In this document: positions 24,991-33,993 of the stretch, piece after piece
Layout: every line of letters begins with the position of its first letter
Position numbering within the stretch: position 1 is the first letter of the stretch
NCBI GenBank assembly: GCA_963761615.1
Contig: CAVXGU010000004.1
Coordinates: 682,001-746,000, forward strand
Source: CAVXGU01 sp963761615
GTDB taxonomy: Bacteria > Acidobacteriota > Vicinamibacteria > Vicinamibacterales > CAVVIG01
DNA: 64,000 nt
Reading direction: 5' to 3'
Translations under genes and position numbers: made by a program
The notes under the pieces: model-generated
Databases searched by the model: none
What the model was told of the DNA's origin: nothing
What the model saw: the letters and a program-made list of their open reading frames with translations, nothing else

Positions 24991-26649
24991 GTGGACAACG
25001 CACTCGATGACTGGCTTGCGGCGCTGCCTTCTCCGGGGCAGCCGACCACGCGGGCGTCGGCCCGACCGGCCGTGATGGCGCCCGACACTGCCGACCTGAA
25101 CCTCTCGCGGACGGCGCGCCGGGTGATCCGCGTTCTCACGGCGCCGGCCGGACTCTGGCTGCTGTGCGCCCCCGCGTACGCCATCCTGTTCCTGGTTCAC
25201 CTGGGCAATTCGCTTCCGGCGCTGAAGGCCGGCACCGTGCCGCCCGACCTCGGATACGGCCCGTCGGCTCACGCCGCTCTGCAGGCCCTGCAGATCCTCT
25301 GCCTCGCGTACCTGTTCGGCGTCTACGGGCTCGTGCTCAAGTACTGGCGGCATCTGTCTTACCGGCCGCGGACGCTGACCTTGACGGCCGTCGCGCTCGG
25401 GGTCATGGCCGCCACGCTGCTGCCGGCGAACTCGAGCGACGTCCTCGAGTACATCGGATTCGGACGGCTGGTGGCCATCTACCACCTCAATCCGTACCTG
25501 CACACGTACGCGGAGGTCACCGATCGGTTCGCCGGCTCGGTCACCTGGAACGAGCCGATGCCCTACGGCCCGCTCATCCTGCCCGTCGTGGCGGCGGCCG
25601 GTGCCGTGTCGCGCCACGGCATCATCCTGGCCATCTACACGTTGAAGCTCGCCTGGCTGCTCGTCTTCCTGCTGAACGGGTTCCTGATCTACCGCCTGGC
25701 CGGGAGCCTGGGATGGCTGGCCCCCGAGCAGGCCTTCTTCGTCTTCGCGTTCAATCCGCTGCTGCTCCTCGAGCAGCTCGGGAACGGGCACAACGACGGT
25801 CTGCTCATCCTTGGCGGGCTCCTGGCGCTCTATGCGCTCGAGCGGGGGTGGGATGCCGTGGCGCTCGCGTGCGCGTTCCTCGGAGCGCTCGTCAAGACGC
25901 CGGGCCTCTTCTGGGTTGCGGCGATCGGCATCCTGCTCCTCCGGCAGGGGCGGTGGCGGGGGCTCGTCGCCGGCGCGGGTGTCTGCGCGGCGGGACTCGC
26001 CGCCGTGGTCAGGCTGTTCCCCGGCTGTCTGACGACCCTGACCGTGATGGACGACCAGTGGCGGTTCAGCGAGGACTCGCTGCACACGATCGTCATCAGC
26101 GGAGCGGCCAGGGTGAGCCAGGCGCTCCATCTCGCCTGGGGCTACGGCCATCTCTTCGCGCTGGACCGCTGGATCTTCTCGGGGCTGTTCGTCGCGTTCT
26201 GCGCGTGGCGCCTCGCGGCGATCCGCGATCGCGCGGACGTCGTGCGGGAAACGGGGAATCTGCTGCTGGTCCTGCTGCTGGGCTTCGCGGCGTCCGTGTC
26301 GCCGTGGTACGCGACCTGGCTGTTGCCGATTGCCGCCTTGACCGAGTCGGAGGGGCTGCGGCGCACGATCGTGGTGACGTCGGGCGCCGTGCTCCTGCTG
26401 TATGCGTTCCCCTACCGCTGGGTCGAGCCGTCCGGACTCCACACGGCGTGGTCCACGCTGCGCCTGGCGCTCGCATTCGGGACGCCGATCGCGTTCTGGA
26501 TGTCGGAGCGCGAGGCGAGCGTGGACGTGATACCGCTCTTCACCGGCGGATACGCCGCGTTCGACCCCTTGACCGGCCTGCCGGGGCTGCCGTCGGCGGT
26601 CGCCCCCGCGGGCGCGCTTCTCACCGACGACCCGATCGACCCGAAGTAG
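24991..26649 (+). CDS. GT-C type polyprenyl-phosphate mannosyltransferase (MptB-like)
   Basis: A 552-residue protein with about 12 hydrophobic helices. It has the acidic/aromatic first-loop motif typical of GT-C enzymes (NSSDVLEYIGFGRLVAIYHLNPYLHTYAEV) and the later motif ERGWDAVALACAFLGALVKTPGLF. This pattern is like the actinobacterial alpha-1,6-mannosyltransferases MptA/MptB, which use polyprenyl-phosphate-mannose at the outer face of the inner membrane. It starts with GTG. A role in envelope glycan synthesis is inferred. The neighbouring UppP gene, which recycles the lipid carrier, supports an envelope role. Confidence 0.8.
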   Translation: MDNALDDWLAALPSPGQPTTRASARPAVMAPDTADLNLSRTARRVIRVLTAPAGLWLLCAPAYAILFLVHLGNSLPALKAGTVPPDLGYGPSAHAALQALQILCLAYLFGVYGLVLKYWRHLSYRPRTLTLTAVALGVMAATLLPANSSDVLEYIGFGRLVAIYHLNPYLHTYAEVTDRFAGSVTWNEPMPYGPLILPVVAAAGAVSRHGIILAIYTLKLAWLLVFLLNGFLIYRLAGSLGWLAPEQAFFVFAFNPLLLLEQLGNGHNDGLLILGGLLALYALERGWDAVALACAFLGALVKTPGLFWVAAIGILLLRQGRWRGLVAGAGVCAAGLAAVVRLFPGCLTTLTVMDDQWRFSEDSLHTIVISGAARVSQALHLAWGYGHLFALDRWIFSGLFVAFCAWRLAAIRDRADVVRETGNLLLVLLLGFAASVSPWYATWLLPIAALTESEGLRRTIVVTSGAVLLLYAFPYRWVEPSGLHTAWSTLRLALAFGTPIAFWMSEREASVDVIPLFTGGYAAFDPLTGLPGLPSAVAPAGALLTDDPIDPK

Positions 26650-27094
26650 CGCGTCCGCGTCCAGCGGTGCTCCGCATGCCGCCGGCGGGCACCGCGGCCT
26701 TGAGCGTCGACACCACGTCGGTCGCAGCCTTCTGCGCGGTCGCCAGGTCGTTCGATGCCAGCCCGGCCTGCGCCGTCTTGGCCGCGCGCCGCAGGCTGTA
26801 CTCCACGGTCGCGTTGTTGTCGTCGGGGATGGCGCCGTTGCCCATCGAGGCGCAGGGATTTTCCTGGCTGGCGTCGAAGCCCTCGCCCTTCGGACCGACG
26901 AGGCAGTTCAGCGCGTGGTGCAGGTGCGCGTGCACCTGTTCGATGGTCGTGGCCTTCGCCGCGAAACCGGCGTGGTCCGCCGCGGTGCTGATCTCCTTGC
27001 TGGCATCGGCGGCGTAGGCGGCCACTGACAGGGCGAGCGCGAAGAACGCGCCCATCCACAGCGTCCGTGAAAGGCGGTTGGTGTGGCCAGTCAT
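26621..27094 (-). CDS. Small secreted helical protein, His-rich motif
   Basis: A 157-residue protein that starts at the ATG at 27094. A signal peptide ends at AAYAADASK. The mature part is helical, with the metal-binding-looking motif VHAHLHHALNCLVG and a Cys in ENPCASMG. The Ser/Arg/Gly-rich C-terminal 20 residues overlap the 3' end of the MptB-like gene convergently by 29 bases. The helical part resembles small cytochrome-like or DUF-type helical proteins, but no haem motif is present. The function is unknown. Confidence 0.7.
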   Translation of the reverse strand: MTGHTNRLSRTLWMGAFFALALSVAAYAADASKEISTAADHAGFAAKATTIEQVHAHLHHALNCLVGPKGEGFDASQENPCASMGNGAIPDDNNATVEYSLRRAAKTAQAGLASNDLATAQKAATDVVSTLKAAVPAGGMRSTAGRGRATSGRSGRR

Positions 27095-27287
27095 GTGTGT
27101 GCTTCTCCCGTTCTGATGGTGTTGAGCCCGTGAGTCGGATACCGGCATCGTTCAGGCGGGCGGGCCGAACGAGTCGAGTCGGCCATGGCGCCCATCATCC
27201 TGATTCAAACCCGCATCGGATGCAAACGATCGCAGCTCCAATCATTCGTCGGAACCGCGGATGAGCTCTGGCCGGGCCGGAGGGATT

Positions 27288-28151
27288 CTACGCGAGCCAC
27301 GCCAGGACGGCGAAGCCGATGACAATTCGATACAAGGCGAAGGGCGTGAACCCCCGGTGGCGCACCCAGGCCATGAACCAGGCGACCGACGCGTACGCGA
27401 CGAGAAAGGCCACCACGAACCCGACCGCGATCACGCTCCAGCCGTGCGCGCCGATCTGCGAGACCCCGATGGGATTCTCGCCGTGTCCAGCCAGCGATTT
27501 CAGCAGATCGTAGCCCACCGCCGCCGCCATCGTCGGCATCGACAGGAAGAACGAGAACTCGAGGGCGGAGGCGCGTGACATGCCCGCCACCTGGCCGGCG
27601 GCGATGGTCGCCATGGACCGCGACGTGCCGACGAAGACCCCCGAGAGGATCTGGCAGGCGCCGATCCAGACGGCTTGGGCCATCGACATGCCCTCCATCC
27701 GCCACGTCCGGACGCGACCGGCGTGGCCCTCGCCTGCGGCCTCCGCCGAGGCGTGCACCGCGTCGACGGCCCACATCACGACGCCGCCGACCAGCAGCGA
27801 CCAGCCCATGACCCTCAGGTTCTCGAGGTTCTCGCCGATCACCTTGGTGAGCAGATACGAGGGGATGGCCGTCACGACGAACGCCACGGCCGTGAGCGTG
27901 AGGGGATGGGCGAGCGGCCGCCGGCCGGGGAACGTCGACAGGAACCGGGCGATCCGCTCGCGGAAGTAGATCGGGAGGCTCAGGATCGCGCCGAGTTGAA
28001 TGACGATGCTGTACATCTTCCAGTAGCCGCTGGCGAGGCTGATGTGCAGCAGGGACTCGCTGATGCGCAGGTGGGCGGTGGAACTGACGGGGAGGAATTC
28101 GGTCAGGCCTTCGACGACACCGAGCAGCAGGGACACCACGTAGTCGTGCAT
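27288..28151 (-). CDS. uppP: Undecaprenyl-diphosphatase UppP/BacA
   Basis: A 287-residue protein. The ATG at 28151 follows GGAG six bases upstream. The first helix carries the signature EGLTEFLPVSSTAHL, and the second conserved motif (VGTSRSMATIAAG) is close to the family's PGxSRSG motif. About eight hydrophobic helices fill the rest. It removes a phosphate from undecaprenyl diphosphate at the inner membrane and so recycles the lipid carrier for peptidoglycan and other glycans. The position close to a GT-C mannosyltransferase suits this. The Thr in place of Gly in the second motif is a minor variation. Confidence 0.95.
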   Translation of the reverse strand: MHDYVVSLLLGVVEGLTEFLPVSSTAHLRISESLLHISLASGYWKMYSIVIQLGAILSLPIYFRERIARFLSTFPGRRPLAHPLTLTAVAFVVTAIPSYLLTKVIGENLENLRVMGWSLLVGGVVMWAVDAVHASAEAAGEGHAGRVRTWRMEGMSMAQAVWIGACQILSGVFVGTSRSMATIAAGQVAGMSRASALEFSFFLSMPTMAAAVGYDLLKSLAGHGENPIGVSQIGAHGWSVIAVGFVVAFLVAYASVAWFMAWVRHRGFTPFALYRIVIGFAVLAWLA

Positions 28152-28416
28152 CGCACGCTCCAGAACCATCAGCCTATCCCATGACGGTCCGGGTGCCGTC
28201 GCAAGATGCCCTCGCGCGCGCGACCGGCGGCGCGGCCGGCAACCTCGCCCGCCCGCTGGGCGGATGCCTCGGATCGTCCGAAAAGACGGCGAGCGGACTG
28301 CCCGGAATCCCCGCCATGATGCGCCGATCTGTGAAGCGCGTCGCGGTCGGCCGGAGAGCCGGGGCCCGATGCGGTTGACGTACAATGTTTCGGGGAAGCG
28401 TCTGGGGGGAATCGGC

Positions 28417-29187
28417 ATGATTCGTGCGTTCGGCGTTTCCGACACCGGCCGGGTGCGCAAGACCAACGAGGATGCCTTCGTCATCGACGAAGTTGCACAC
28501 CTGTTCGCGGTGGCTGACGGCATGGGCGGCCACAACGCCGGCGAAGTCGCCTCCAAGCTGGCTCTCGAGTCGATCGTGGCGTTCGTGCGCCGGTCGGCGG
28601 CCGACACCGACTTCTCCTGGCCCTACGGTCTCGACCAGAGTCTGAGCTTCGACGGTAATCGCCTGCGGACGGCCGTCCATCTCGCCAACCGCCGTGTCTT
28701 TCGCACGGCCGAAAGCACGGACGACTACAGCGGTATGGGCACGACGGTGGTCTGCGTGTTGACGAACGGCTCGCGGATGGCCGTCGCGCATGTCGGTGAC
28801 AGCCGTCTGTTCCTCCTGGCCGGCGGGGAGCTGCGGGCGCTGACACACGACGACTCGTGGGCCGCGAAGATCCTCGCGGAAGATCCCCACCTGACTCCCG
28901 AAGAGATCGCGCACCATCCCATGCGGAACGTGCTGACCAACGTGATCGGCGGCGGCGAGCACGTCGAGGTTCACCTGACCGAGCGCGATCTGCGTGGCGG
29001 TGACGTGCTGCTGCTCTGCACCGACGGCGTGCACGGGGTGCTCGACACGGCCGCGCTGTGCGGCGTGCTCGACCGCTCGCCGGATCCCGAGACAGCGGCG
29101 CGCGCGCTCATCCAGGCTGCCCTCGATCAAGGCAGCCGCGACAACGTCACGGCGCTGGTGGTGCGCTACGAGGCGGACCCTTCGTGA
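28417..29187 (+). CDS. PP2C-family protein phosphatase (PphA/Stp-like)
   Basis: A 256-residue protein with a start at 28417 and a GGGGGGA site upstream. Metal-binding PP2C motifs are complete: TNEDAF (first Asp), ADGMGGHNAGEVAS, VAHVGDSRLFLL, TDGVHGVLD and SRDNVTALVV. It should be a Mn/Mg-dependent cytoplasmic Ser/Thr phosphatase. It begins the signalling cluster of two Ser/Thr kinases and two FHA proteins, and would reverse their phosphorylation. The first kinase starts in the GTGA that overlaps its stop. Confidence 0.93.
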   Translation: MIRAFGVSDTGRVRKTNEDAFVIDEVAHLFAVADGMGGHNAGEVASKLALESIVAFVRRSAADTDFSWPYGLDQSLSFDGNRLRTAVHLANRRVFRTAESTDDYSGMGTTVVCVLTNGSRMAVAHVGDSRLFLLAGGELRALTHDDSWAAKILAEDPHLTPEEIAHHPMRNVLTNVIGGGEHVEVHLTERDLRGGDVLLLCTDGVHGVLDTAALCGVLDRSPDPETAARALIQAALDQGSRDNVTALVVRYEADPS

Positions 29188-30347
29188 CAGGGGCTGAAGG
29201 GGCGGCGGACCAGGGATCGCCGCCGGAGCGGATCGGGCGCTACCGCGTCCTCCGCCGGATCGGCAAGGGCGCCATGGGATCGGTCTACGCCGCCGAGGAC
29301 GAGACGCTCGGGCGCCAGGTCGCGGTCAAGGTGATGATGAGCGACCTTCAGGACGACCCCGAGGTCCGTGAGCGCTTCCGCCGGGAAGCAAAGGTCACCG
29401 GCCAGCTCCTGCACCGCAACGTCGTGACGGTCTTCGAATTCGGCGAGCACGGCGGCCATCCCTATCTGGCGATGGAACTGCTGAACGGGCTCCCGCTCGC
29501 CGAATACCTGGCCACACCCGCCGCGAGCGGCATCGAAGCCAAGATGGAGCTGATGCAGCAGACCCTCCAGGGGCTCGAGGCGGCGCATGCCCGCGGCATC
29601 GTGCATCGCGACATCAAGCCCAGCAACCTGTTCGTGCAGGACGGCGGGACGCTCAAGATCCTCGATTTCGGCGTCGCCCGCCTGTCGACCTCCGAGCTGA
29701 CGCGGGGGGGCTTCGTGCCGGGCACGCCGGAGTACATGTCGCCGGAGCAGGCGCAGGGGCGTCAGGTGGATTCGCGCTCGGACCTGTTCTCCGCGGCCGC
29801 CGTCTTCTACTTCATGGTGGCCGGGCGCGGCCCGTTCTCGTCGTCGGACCTGCGGACCGTGATGCGGGCGGTCGTGCAGGACGATCCGCAGCCGTTGACC
29901 GATGCCGAGGCGCCCGAGTCGCTCCGGCGCATTCTGATGCGCGGGCTGGCCAAGTCGCCGGCCGACCGGTACCAGCGAGCCGGCGAGATGCTGGCCGACC
30001 TCGAGCGCGTGCGCCGCAGCTACGAGGCGGCCACGCGGCGCACGGCGCAGGCAGCCCTCGACCGCTATCGGCAGACGCTCCGCGTGATCGACGAGCGACG
30101 CGCGCTGGCGCACACGCTCGGCCTGGCCGACGTCGAGGCCGAGTGCGAAGAGTCCGCCTGGCGGCTGGGCGCCCGCTTTCCGATCTTCGCGGGGCAGCGC
30201 GGCGCCACGATGCTGCAGCCGATGGAGCGTGCCACCGCGAGCGCGGCGCTCGACTCGCTCCAGAAGCGTCACAACGCCGAAGCCGCCGCGCTCGAAGGCC
30301 TGCGTGAAGACGCCGTCGACCGGATGCGCAACGGGGAGCGCCGCTAG
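29184..30347 (+). CDS. Soluble Ser/Thr protein kinase
   Basis: A 387-residue protein with GTG in the GTGA overlap with the phosphatase. The kinase domain (about 20-290) is complete, with Gly-rich loop GKGAMGSVYAAED, Lys in VAVKVMM, catalytic loop HRDIKPSN, DFG and the P+1/APE-equivalent GTPEYMSPEQ. The C-terminal 100 residues are charged helices (coiled-coil-like), with no membrane helix. It thus acts in the cytoplasm, unlike the membrane kinases at 32239 and 49990. The adjacent FHA genes suggest phosphothreonine-reading partners. The C-terminal domain is of unknown function. Confidence 0.92.
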   Translation: MTGAEGAADQGSPPERIGRYRVLRRIGKGAMGSVYAAEDETLGRQVAVKVMMSDLQDDPEVRERFRREAKVTGQLLHRNVVTVFEFGEHGGHPYLAMELLNGLPLAEYLATPAASGIEAKMELMQQTLQGLEAAHARGIVHRDIKPSNLFVQDGGTLKILDFGVARLSTSELTRGGFVPGTPEYMSPEQAQGRQVDSRSDLFSAAAVFYFMVAGRGPFSSSDLRTVMRAVVQDDPQPLTDAEAPESLRRILMRGLAKSPADRYQRAGEMLADLERVRRSYEAATRRTAQAALDRYRQTLRVIDERRALAHTLGLADVEAECEESAWRLGARFPIFAGQRGATMLQPMERATASAALDSLQKRHNAEAAALEGLREDAVDRMRNGERR

Positions 30348-31204
30348 TGTCGAGGCGGCTCATCGTCAACGAAGGAGAGCGCGAGCTGCTGCTGGTCGGA
30401 ACAATTGTCGTCGGCCGCGACCCGGTCTGCGATCTCAGTTGTGACGACCTCCTGCTGTCGCGCCGCCACGCCGAGTTCGTCGCCGGAGACCGAGTGACCG
30501 TCCGCGACCTCGGCAGTCGCAACGGGATATTCGTCAACGGCGTGAGGGTCGCCGAGGGCATCCTGAGTTCGCGCGACCTCGTCCGCGTCGGACCGTTCCG
30601 GCTGGAGTACGTCGAAGACAGCGCGTCGCTCGCCAGCGCGGCGCAGGCCGTCACCGCCGAGGCGACCGCGTTCGTCGCCGTGCCGGTGGGCCGCCGGACG
30701 TCGCCCCCGGAGCCCGACGCCGCGGCCGATGCCACCCGGATGCTGCCCCCCCCGGTCGCGACGCCTGCGTCGGACGACGAGCTCACGAGTCTGGTTGCGC
30801 CGCCTGTCGCGGCCCGCGCCGTGGTGCGGCCGGAGGCACCGGATGACGACGAGGCCACGCGATTCGTCGCCGCGCCAGTGCCAAGACTCCCGGCACCGCC
30901 TCCCCCGGCCACGGCGGCGTTCGCGAGGGCATCTGGACCGGCAATCGTGGAAACGGTCCCGCAGGCGTCGACGCCCACGTCTGACACGAAGCGCGCGCCG
31001 TCGGGATTCGTATTCGGGCGTGTCGCGATTCTCGCGCTCGTTGTCTCGCTCGCCACGGTGTCCCCGTTCGCGGCACAGGGGCGGCTGGGGGATCTGTCAC
31101 CGGGTTGGATTGCCGGGTGGGCGGTCGCCGTCTGTCTCGTCACGTATCTCGTGGGAGCGGCGATCGTCGCCAAGGTGCGGGCGATGCCCGACCGGAGGCG
31201 GTGA
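30347..31204 (+). CDS. FHA domain membrane protein
   Basis: A 285-residue protein with GTG overlapping the kinase stop by one base. Residues 1-90 form an FHA domain (VGRDPVCDL; LSRRHAEF; DLGSRNGIFVNG), which binds phosphothreonine peptides. A Pro/Ala/Thr linker (about 100-215) contains Thr-rich motifs with DDEATRF and ADATRM, plausible kinase targets. Two hydrophobic segments near the C-terminus (VAILALVVSLATVSPFAA and GWAVAVCLVTYLVGAAIV) anchor it in the inner membrane. It may read the kinases encoded on either side. Confidence 0.88.
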   Translation: MSRRLIVNEGERELLLVGTIVVGRDPVCDLSCDDLLLSRRHAEFVAGDRVTVRDLGSRNGIFVNGVRVAEGILSSRDLVRVGPFRLEYVEDSASLASAAQAVTAEATAFVAVPVGRRTSPPEPDAAADATRMLPPPVATPASDDELTSLVAPPVAARAVVRPEAPDDDEATRFVAAPVPRLPAPPPPATAAFARASGPAIVETVPQASTPTSDTKRAPSGFVFGRVAILALVVSLATVSPFAAQGRLGDLSPGWIAGWAVAVCLVTYLVGAAIVAKVRAMPDRRR

Positions 31205-31213
31205 GGAAAGCCC

Positions 31214-32206
31214 GTGGCGCGCCTGATCATCACGGAAGCCGATGGAGGCGAGCGCAGCGTGGTGCTGCCCGCGCGCAGCGTCCGCATCGGACGCAGCACG
31301 GATAACGACGTCGTGCTGCCGGACGCCGGCAAGGGCGTCTCGCGTGCTCACGCCGAGCTGCGGTTCGAGCACGGGCGGTATATCCTTGTGGATCTTCAGA
31401 GCCAGAATGGCACCTGGGTGAACGGCACCCGCATTCAGCGCGAGCCCGTGCCTCCCGGAGCCGACATCGCCATCGGCCTCTACCGCCTGCGGCTGGAACC
31501 GGGGCCGGCGGCGTCCGAGGCGGCGGCGGGCGGCGCCAGCGGCGAGACGCCCCCGGCCCGGAACGAGTCTCCCGCCGCGGAGGCGTCGGCTTCGAACGCG
31601 GCCGGGGAGCGGGCGGCCGCGAAGCCGCCGCTGGCGAAGTGGTTGCTGTTCGCCGGTGGCGTGGTCGTGGGCATGACCGTGCTGATCGTCGGCCGCGTGA
31701 TGACGTCTCCGGTCGCGCAAACGCCGGCTCCTGCCGGGGCCCAGCCCGGGGCCGGGACGCCGACCGGTGTCTCGCCGCCGCCGGCCCAGCCGGCGCCGCC
31801 CTCAGCCGACCCGACGTCGTCGACGTTGCCGCCGGAGGATCGCTCGGGATCCGGCAGCGGCCAGCAGGCGGTGGTGAACGTGCGAGCCGAGGCGCAGCGC
31901 CTGCTGGACGCCGGCGTCAAGCTCGATGCTGCAGGGGACTGGCTGGAGGCGCTCCGGAAGTTCGAGCAGGCCCGAGCGCTCGACGCCGGGTTGCCGGGCC
32001 TCGCAGGCGCGGAAACTCAGGTGCGCGTCAGGCTCCGCGAAGCCGGACTGGACGCACTCAAGCGTGCGCGTTCGTACGACGCGGCGGGGCGAACCTCCGA
32101 CGCGCTCAGGGAATACGAGAGAGCGGCCCAGTGGCTGCCTTCCACGGATCCGGATCAGCAGGCCGCGCGTGCGCGGGCGGGGCAGTTGCGCGGCGGCGCC
32201 CGATGA
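31214..32206 (+). CDS. FHA domain, TM and TPR-like protein
   Basis: A 330-residue protein with GTG behind GAGGAAAG. An N-terminal FHA domain (IGRSTDNDVVLPD; GVSRAHAEL; DLQSQNGTWVNG) is followed by a linker, one membrane helix (about 145-165, LLFAGGVVVGMTVLIVGRV) and an extracytoplasmic helical repeat (about 225-330, LLDAGVKLDAAGDWLEALRK; ALREYERAAQWLP) of TPR type. It could join a cytoplasmic phosphopeptide signal to a periplasmic protein interaction. It lies between two kinase genes, with short gaps. Confidence 0.87.
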   Translation: MARLIITEADGGERSVVLPARSVRIGRSTDNDVVLPDAGKGVSRAHAELRFEHGRYILVDLQSQNGTWVNGTRIQREPVPPGADIAIGLYRLRLEPGPAASEAAAGGASGETPPARNESPAAEASASNAAGERAAAKPPLAKWLLFAGGVVVGMTVLIVGRVMTSPVAQTPAPAGAQPGAGTPTGVSPPPAQPAPPSADPTSSTLPPEDRSGSGSGQQAVVNVRAEAQRLLDAGVKLDAAGDWLEALRKFEQARALDAGLPGLAGAETQVRVRLREAGLDALKRARSYDAAGRTSDALREYERAAQWLPSTDPDQQAARARAGQLRGGAR

Positions 32207-32238
32207 CGACGGGACGCATGAGGAGCTAGAGGTCACAG

Positions 32239-33993
32239 GTGGCACCCACGAATCCGGAAAAGGTCGGCCGCTATCAGATCATCGAGCGCGTGGGCCGCGG
32301 CGGGATGGGCGTGCTCTTCCGCGGTATCGATCCGGTGCTCGACCGCGAAGTGGCCATCAAGCTGATGCTGGTCGACTTCTCGGAGGACGAGGATCAGATG
32401 CGCCCCCGGTTCTACCGGGAGGCGCGCGCCGTCGCCCGGCTGCAGCACCGCAACATCGTCACGATCTTCGAGTTCGCCGAGGAGGGCACGACACCTTACA
32501 TCGTGATGGAGTTCCTGCGGGGGGTGCCGCTGTCCGCGCGCATGACCTCTCCGGTGCCCCTGTCGCTCGACCAGAAGCTGAGCATCGTCTCCCAGCTCTG
32601 CAGCGCCCTGAACTACGCCCACGAGCAGGGCGTCGTGCACCGCGACGTCAAGCCGGCAAACGTGTTCGTGCTCGAAGACGGCACCGTCAAGCTGCTGGAC
32701 TTCGGGATCGCGAAGCTGACGACGTCCACGCTGACGAGGAAGGGCGATGTGCTCGGGAGCGCGTCGTACATGTCGCCCGAGCAGGTGTCGGGAAGCGACA
32801 GCCTCGACGGGCGGTCCGACATCTTCTCGGCGGGCGTCGTGCTGTACGAACTGCTGGCCGGGCGCAAGCCGTTCCAGGCCGAGTCTCCGACGACCACCAT
32901 CGTCAAGATCCTGCACGAGGCGCCCACGCCGCTCGACGAAGTCGCACCTGGCCTGCCGGCACCGCTCGTGGCGGCCGTCTCGAAGGCTCTTGCCAAGGAC
33001 CCGGCCAATCGCTACGCGACGGCGGGGGATTTCGCCAGGGAGCTGGAGTGGATCCGCAAGGCGCTCGAGAGTCCCGGCGAAGGCGCGTCGGCGCTCGAAG
33101 AGACGCGGTTTGCCACGCCCTCCGAGATCAAGCGCTTTCAGAAGGATCAAACCGGCCGCCGCGCGGCTTCGGCGCCTCGGGAGGAGGCCGCCGCCGCAGG
33201 CGGACGCAAACGTCTCGTGGTCGCCGGCGTCGCGGCGGTCGTCGTCATCGGGGCGGCGGCGGCGTTCATGCTGCGCTCGCGGCCGGCGCCGCCCGACACC
33301 GCCACCCCATCAGGGACCGCCGCGGCCGCCGGATCGGCCGGCGACGCCGCGGCGCCTCCGGTCGCGCCCGCGGCCCAGCACGTGCCGCTTCGCGTCGCGA
33401 CCGCCCCCCAGGGTGCGGCGATCGCGCTCGACGGCGTGGACACGCAGCAGACGACGCCGGCGTCGCTCTCGGTGAGCGCCGGGTCTCATCGGCTCCAGCT
33501 GTCCAAGGCCGGATACGTGAGCCGGGACGTGACGGTCGGGGACGCGGACGTGAAGAGCGGATCGGTGAGCTACACGCTGGTGGTCGTTCCGCCGTCGGTG
33601 GTGCCGGTGTCGATTACGAGCACGTATCCGGTTGCCGTGGTTTCCGACGGCAAGACGATCTCCGGCGCCGCCGAGTCGCACGAACTGAGCGTGAAGGCGG
33701 GAACGACCCTGCACCTCGTGGCGCCCGACTACCTGCTGGACGAGTCGCTCAAGATCGGCGACAAACGGGTCAGCCACCTGACCCCGGCGCTGGGGTTCCT
33801 GACCGTGCTCACGAGGTACGAGACCTGCAGCGTCAAGATCGGCGCCAAGAACCTGGGCTACCCGCCCATCACGAAACTGCCGATCGTCTCCGGACAGCAC
33901 CGGGTCGACATTGTCTGCGCCGACGGTCAGAATCCTCCGGCCCAGATCGTCACCGTCGAGCCCAACGCGACGGTCACAGCGAGGATCTTCTGA
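32239..33993 (+). CDS. Membrane Ser/Thr kinase with PEGA-like C-terminus
   Basis: A 584-residue protein with a GTG start. The kinase domain (about 8-280) is complete: GRGGMGVLFRGID; VAIKLMLV; HRDVKPANVF; LDFGIAKLT; SASYMSPEQVSGSDSLDGRSD. One membrane helix follows at about 325-345 (LVVAGVAAVVVIGAAAAFML). The C-terminal part is PEGA-like (about 375-470, ATAPQGAAIALDGVDTQQTT; LSVSAGSHRLQLSKAGYVS). The kinase half is extremely similar to that of the kinase at 49990-51876, so the two are recent paralogues. It shares a one-base overlap with the next gene. Substrates are unknown. Confidence 0.92.
   Translation: MAPTNPEKVGRYQIIERVGRGGMGVLFRGIDPVLDREVAIKLMLVDFSEDEDQMRPRFYREARAVARLQHRNIVTIFEFAEEGTTPYIVMEFLRGVPLSARMTSPVPLSLDQKLSIVSQLCSALNYAHEQGVVHRDVKPANVFVLEDGTVKLLDFGIAKLTTSTLTRKGDVLGSASYMSPEQVSGSDSLDGRSDIFSAGVVLYELLAGRKPFQAESPTTTIVKILHEAPTPLDEVAPGLPAPLVAAVSKALAKDPANRYATAGDFARELEWIRKALESPGEGASALEETRFATPSEIKRFQKDQTGRRAASAPREEAAAAGGRKRLVVAGVAAVVVIGAAAAFMLRSRPAPPDTATPSGTAAAAGSAGDAAAPPVAPAAQHVPLRVATAPQGAAIALDGVDTQQTTPASLSVSAGSHRLQLSKAGYVSRDVTVGDADVKSGSVSYTLVVVPPSVVPVSITSTYPVAVVSDGKTISGAAESHELSVKAGTTLHLVAPDYLLDESLKIGDKRVSHLTPALGFLTVLTRYETCSVKIGAKNLGYPPITKLPIVSGQHRVDIVCADGQNPPAQIVTVEPNATVTARIF

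Noticed and set aside
23680..26442. Long minus-strand frame opposite the mannosyltransferase
   Set aside because: It is charged and repetitive without motifs. The plus-strand frame shows GT-C helices and motifs.
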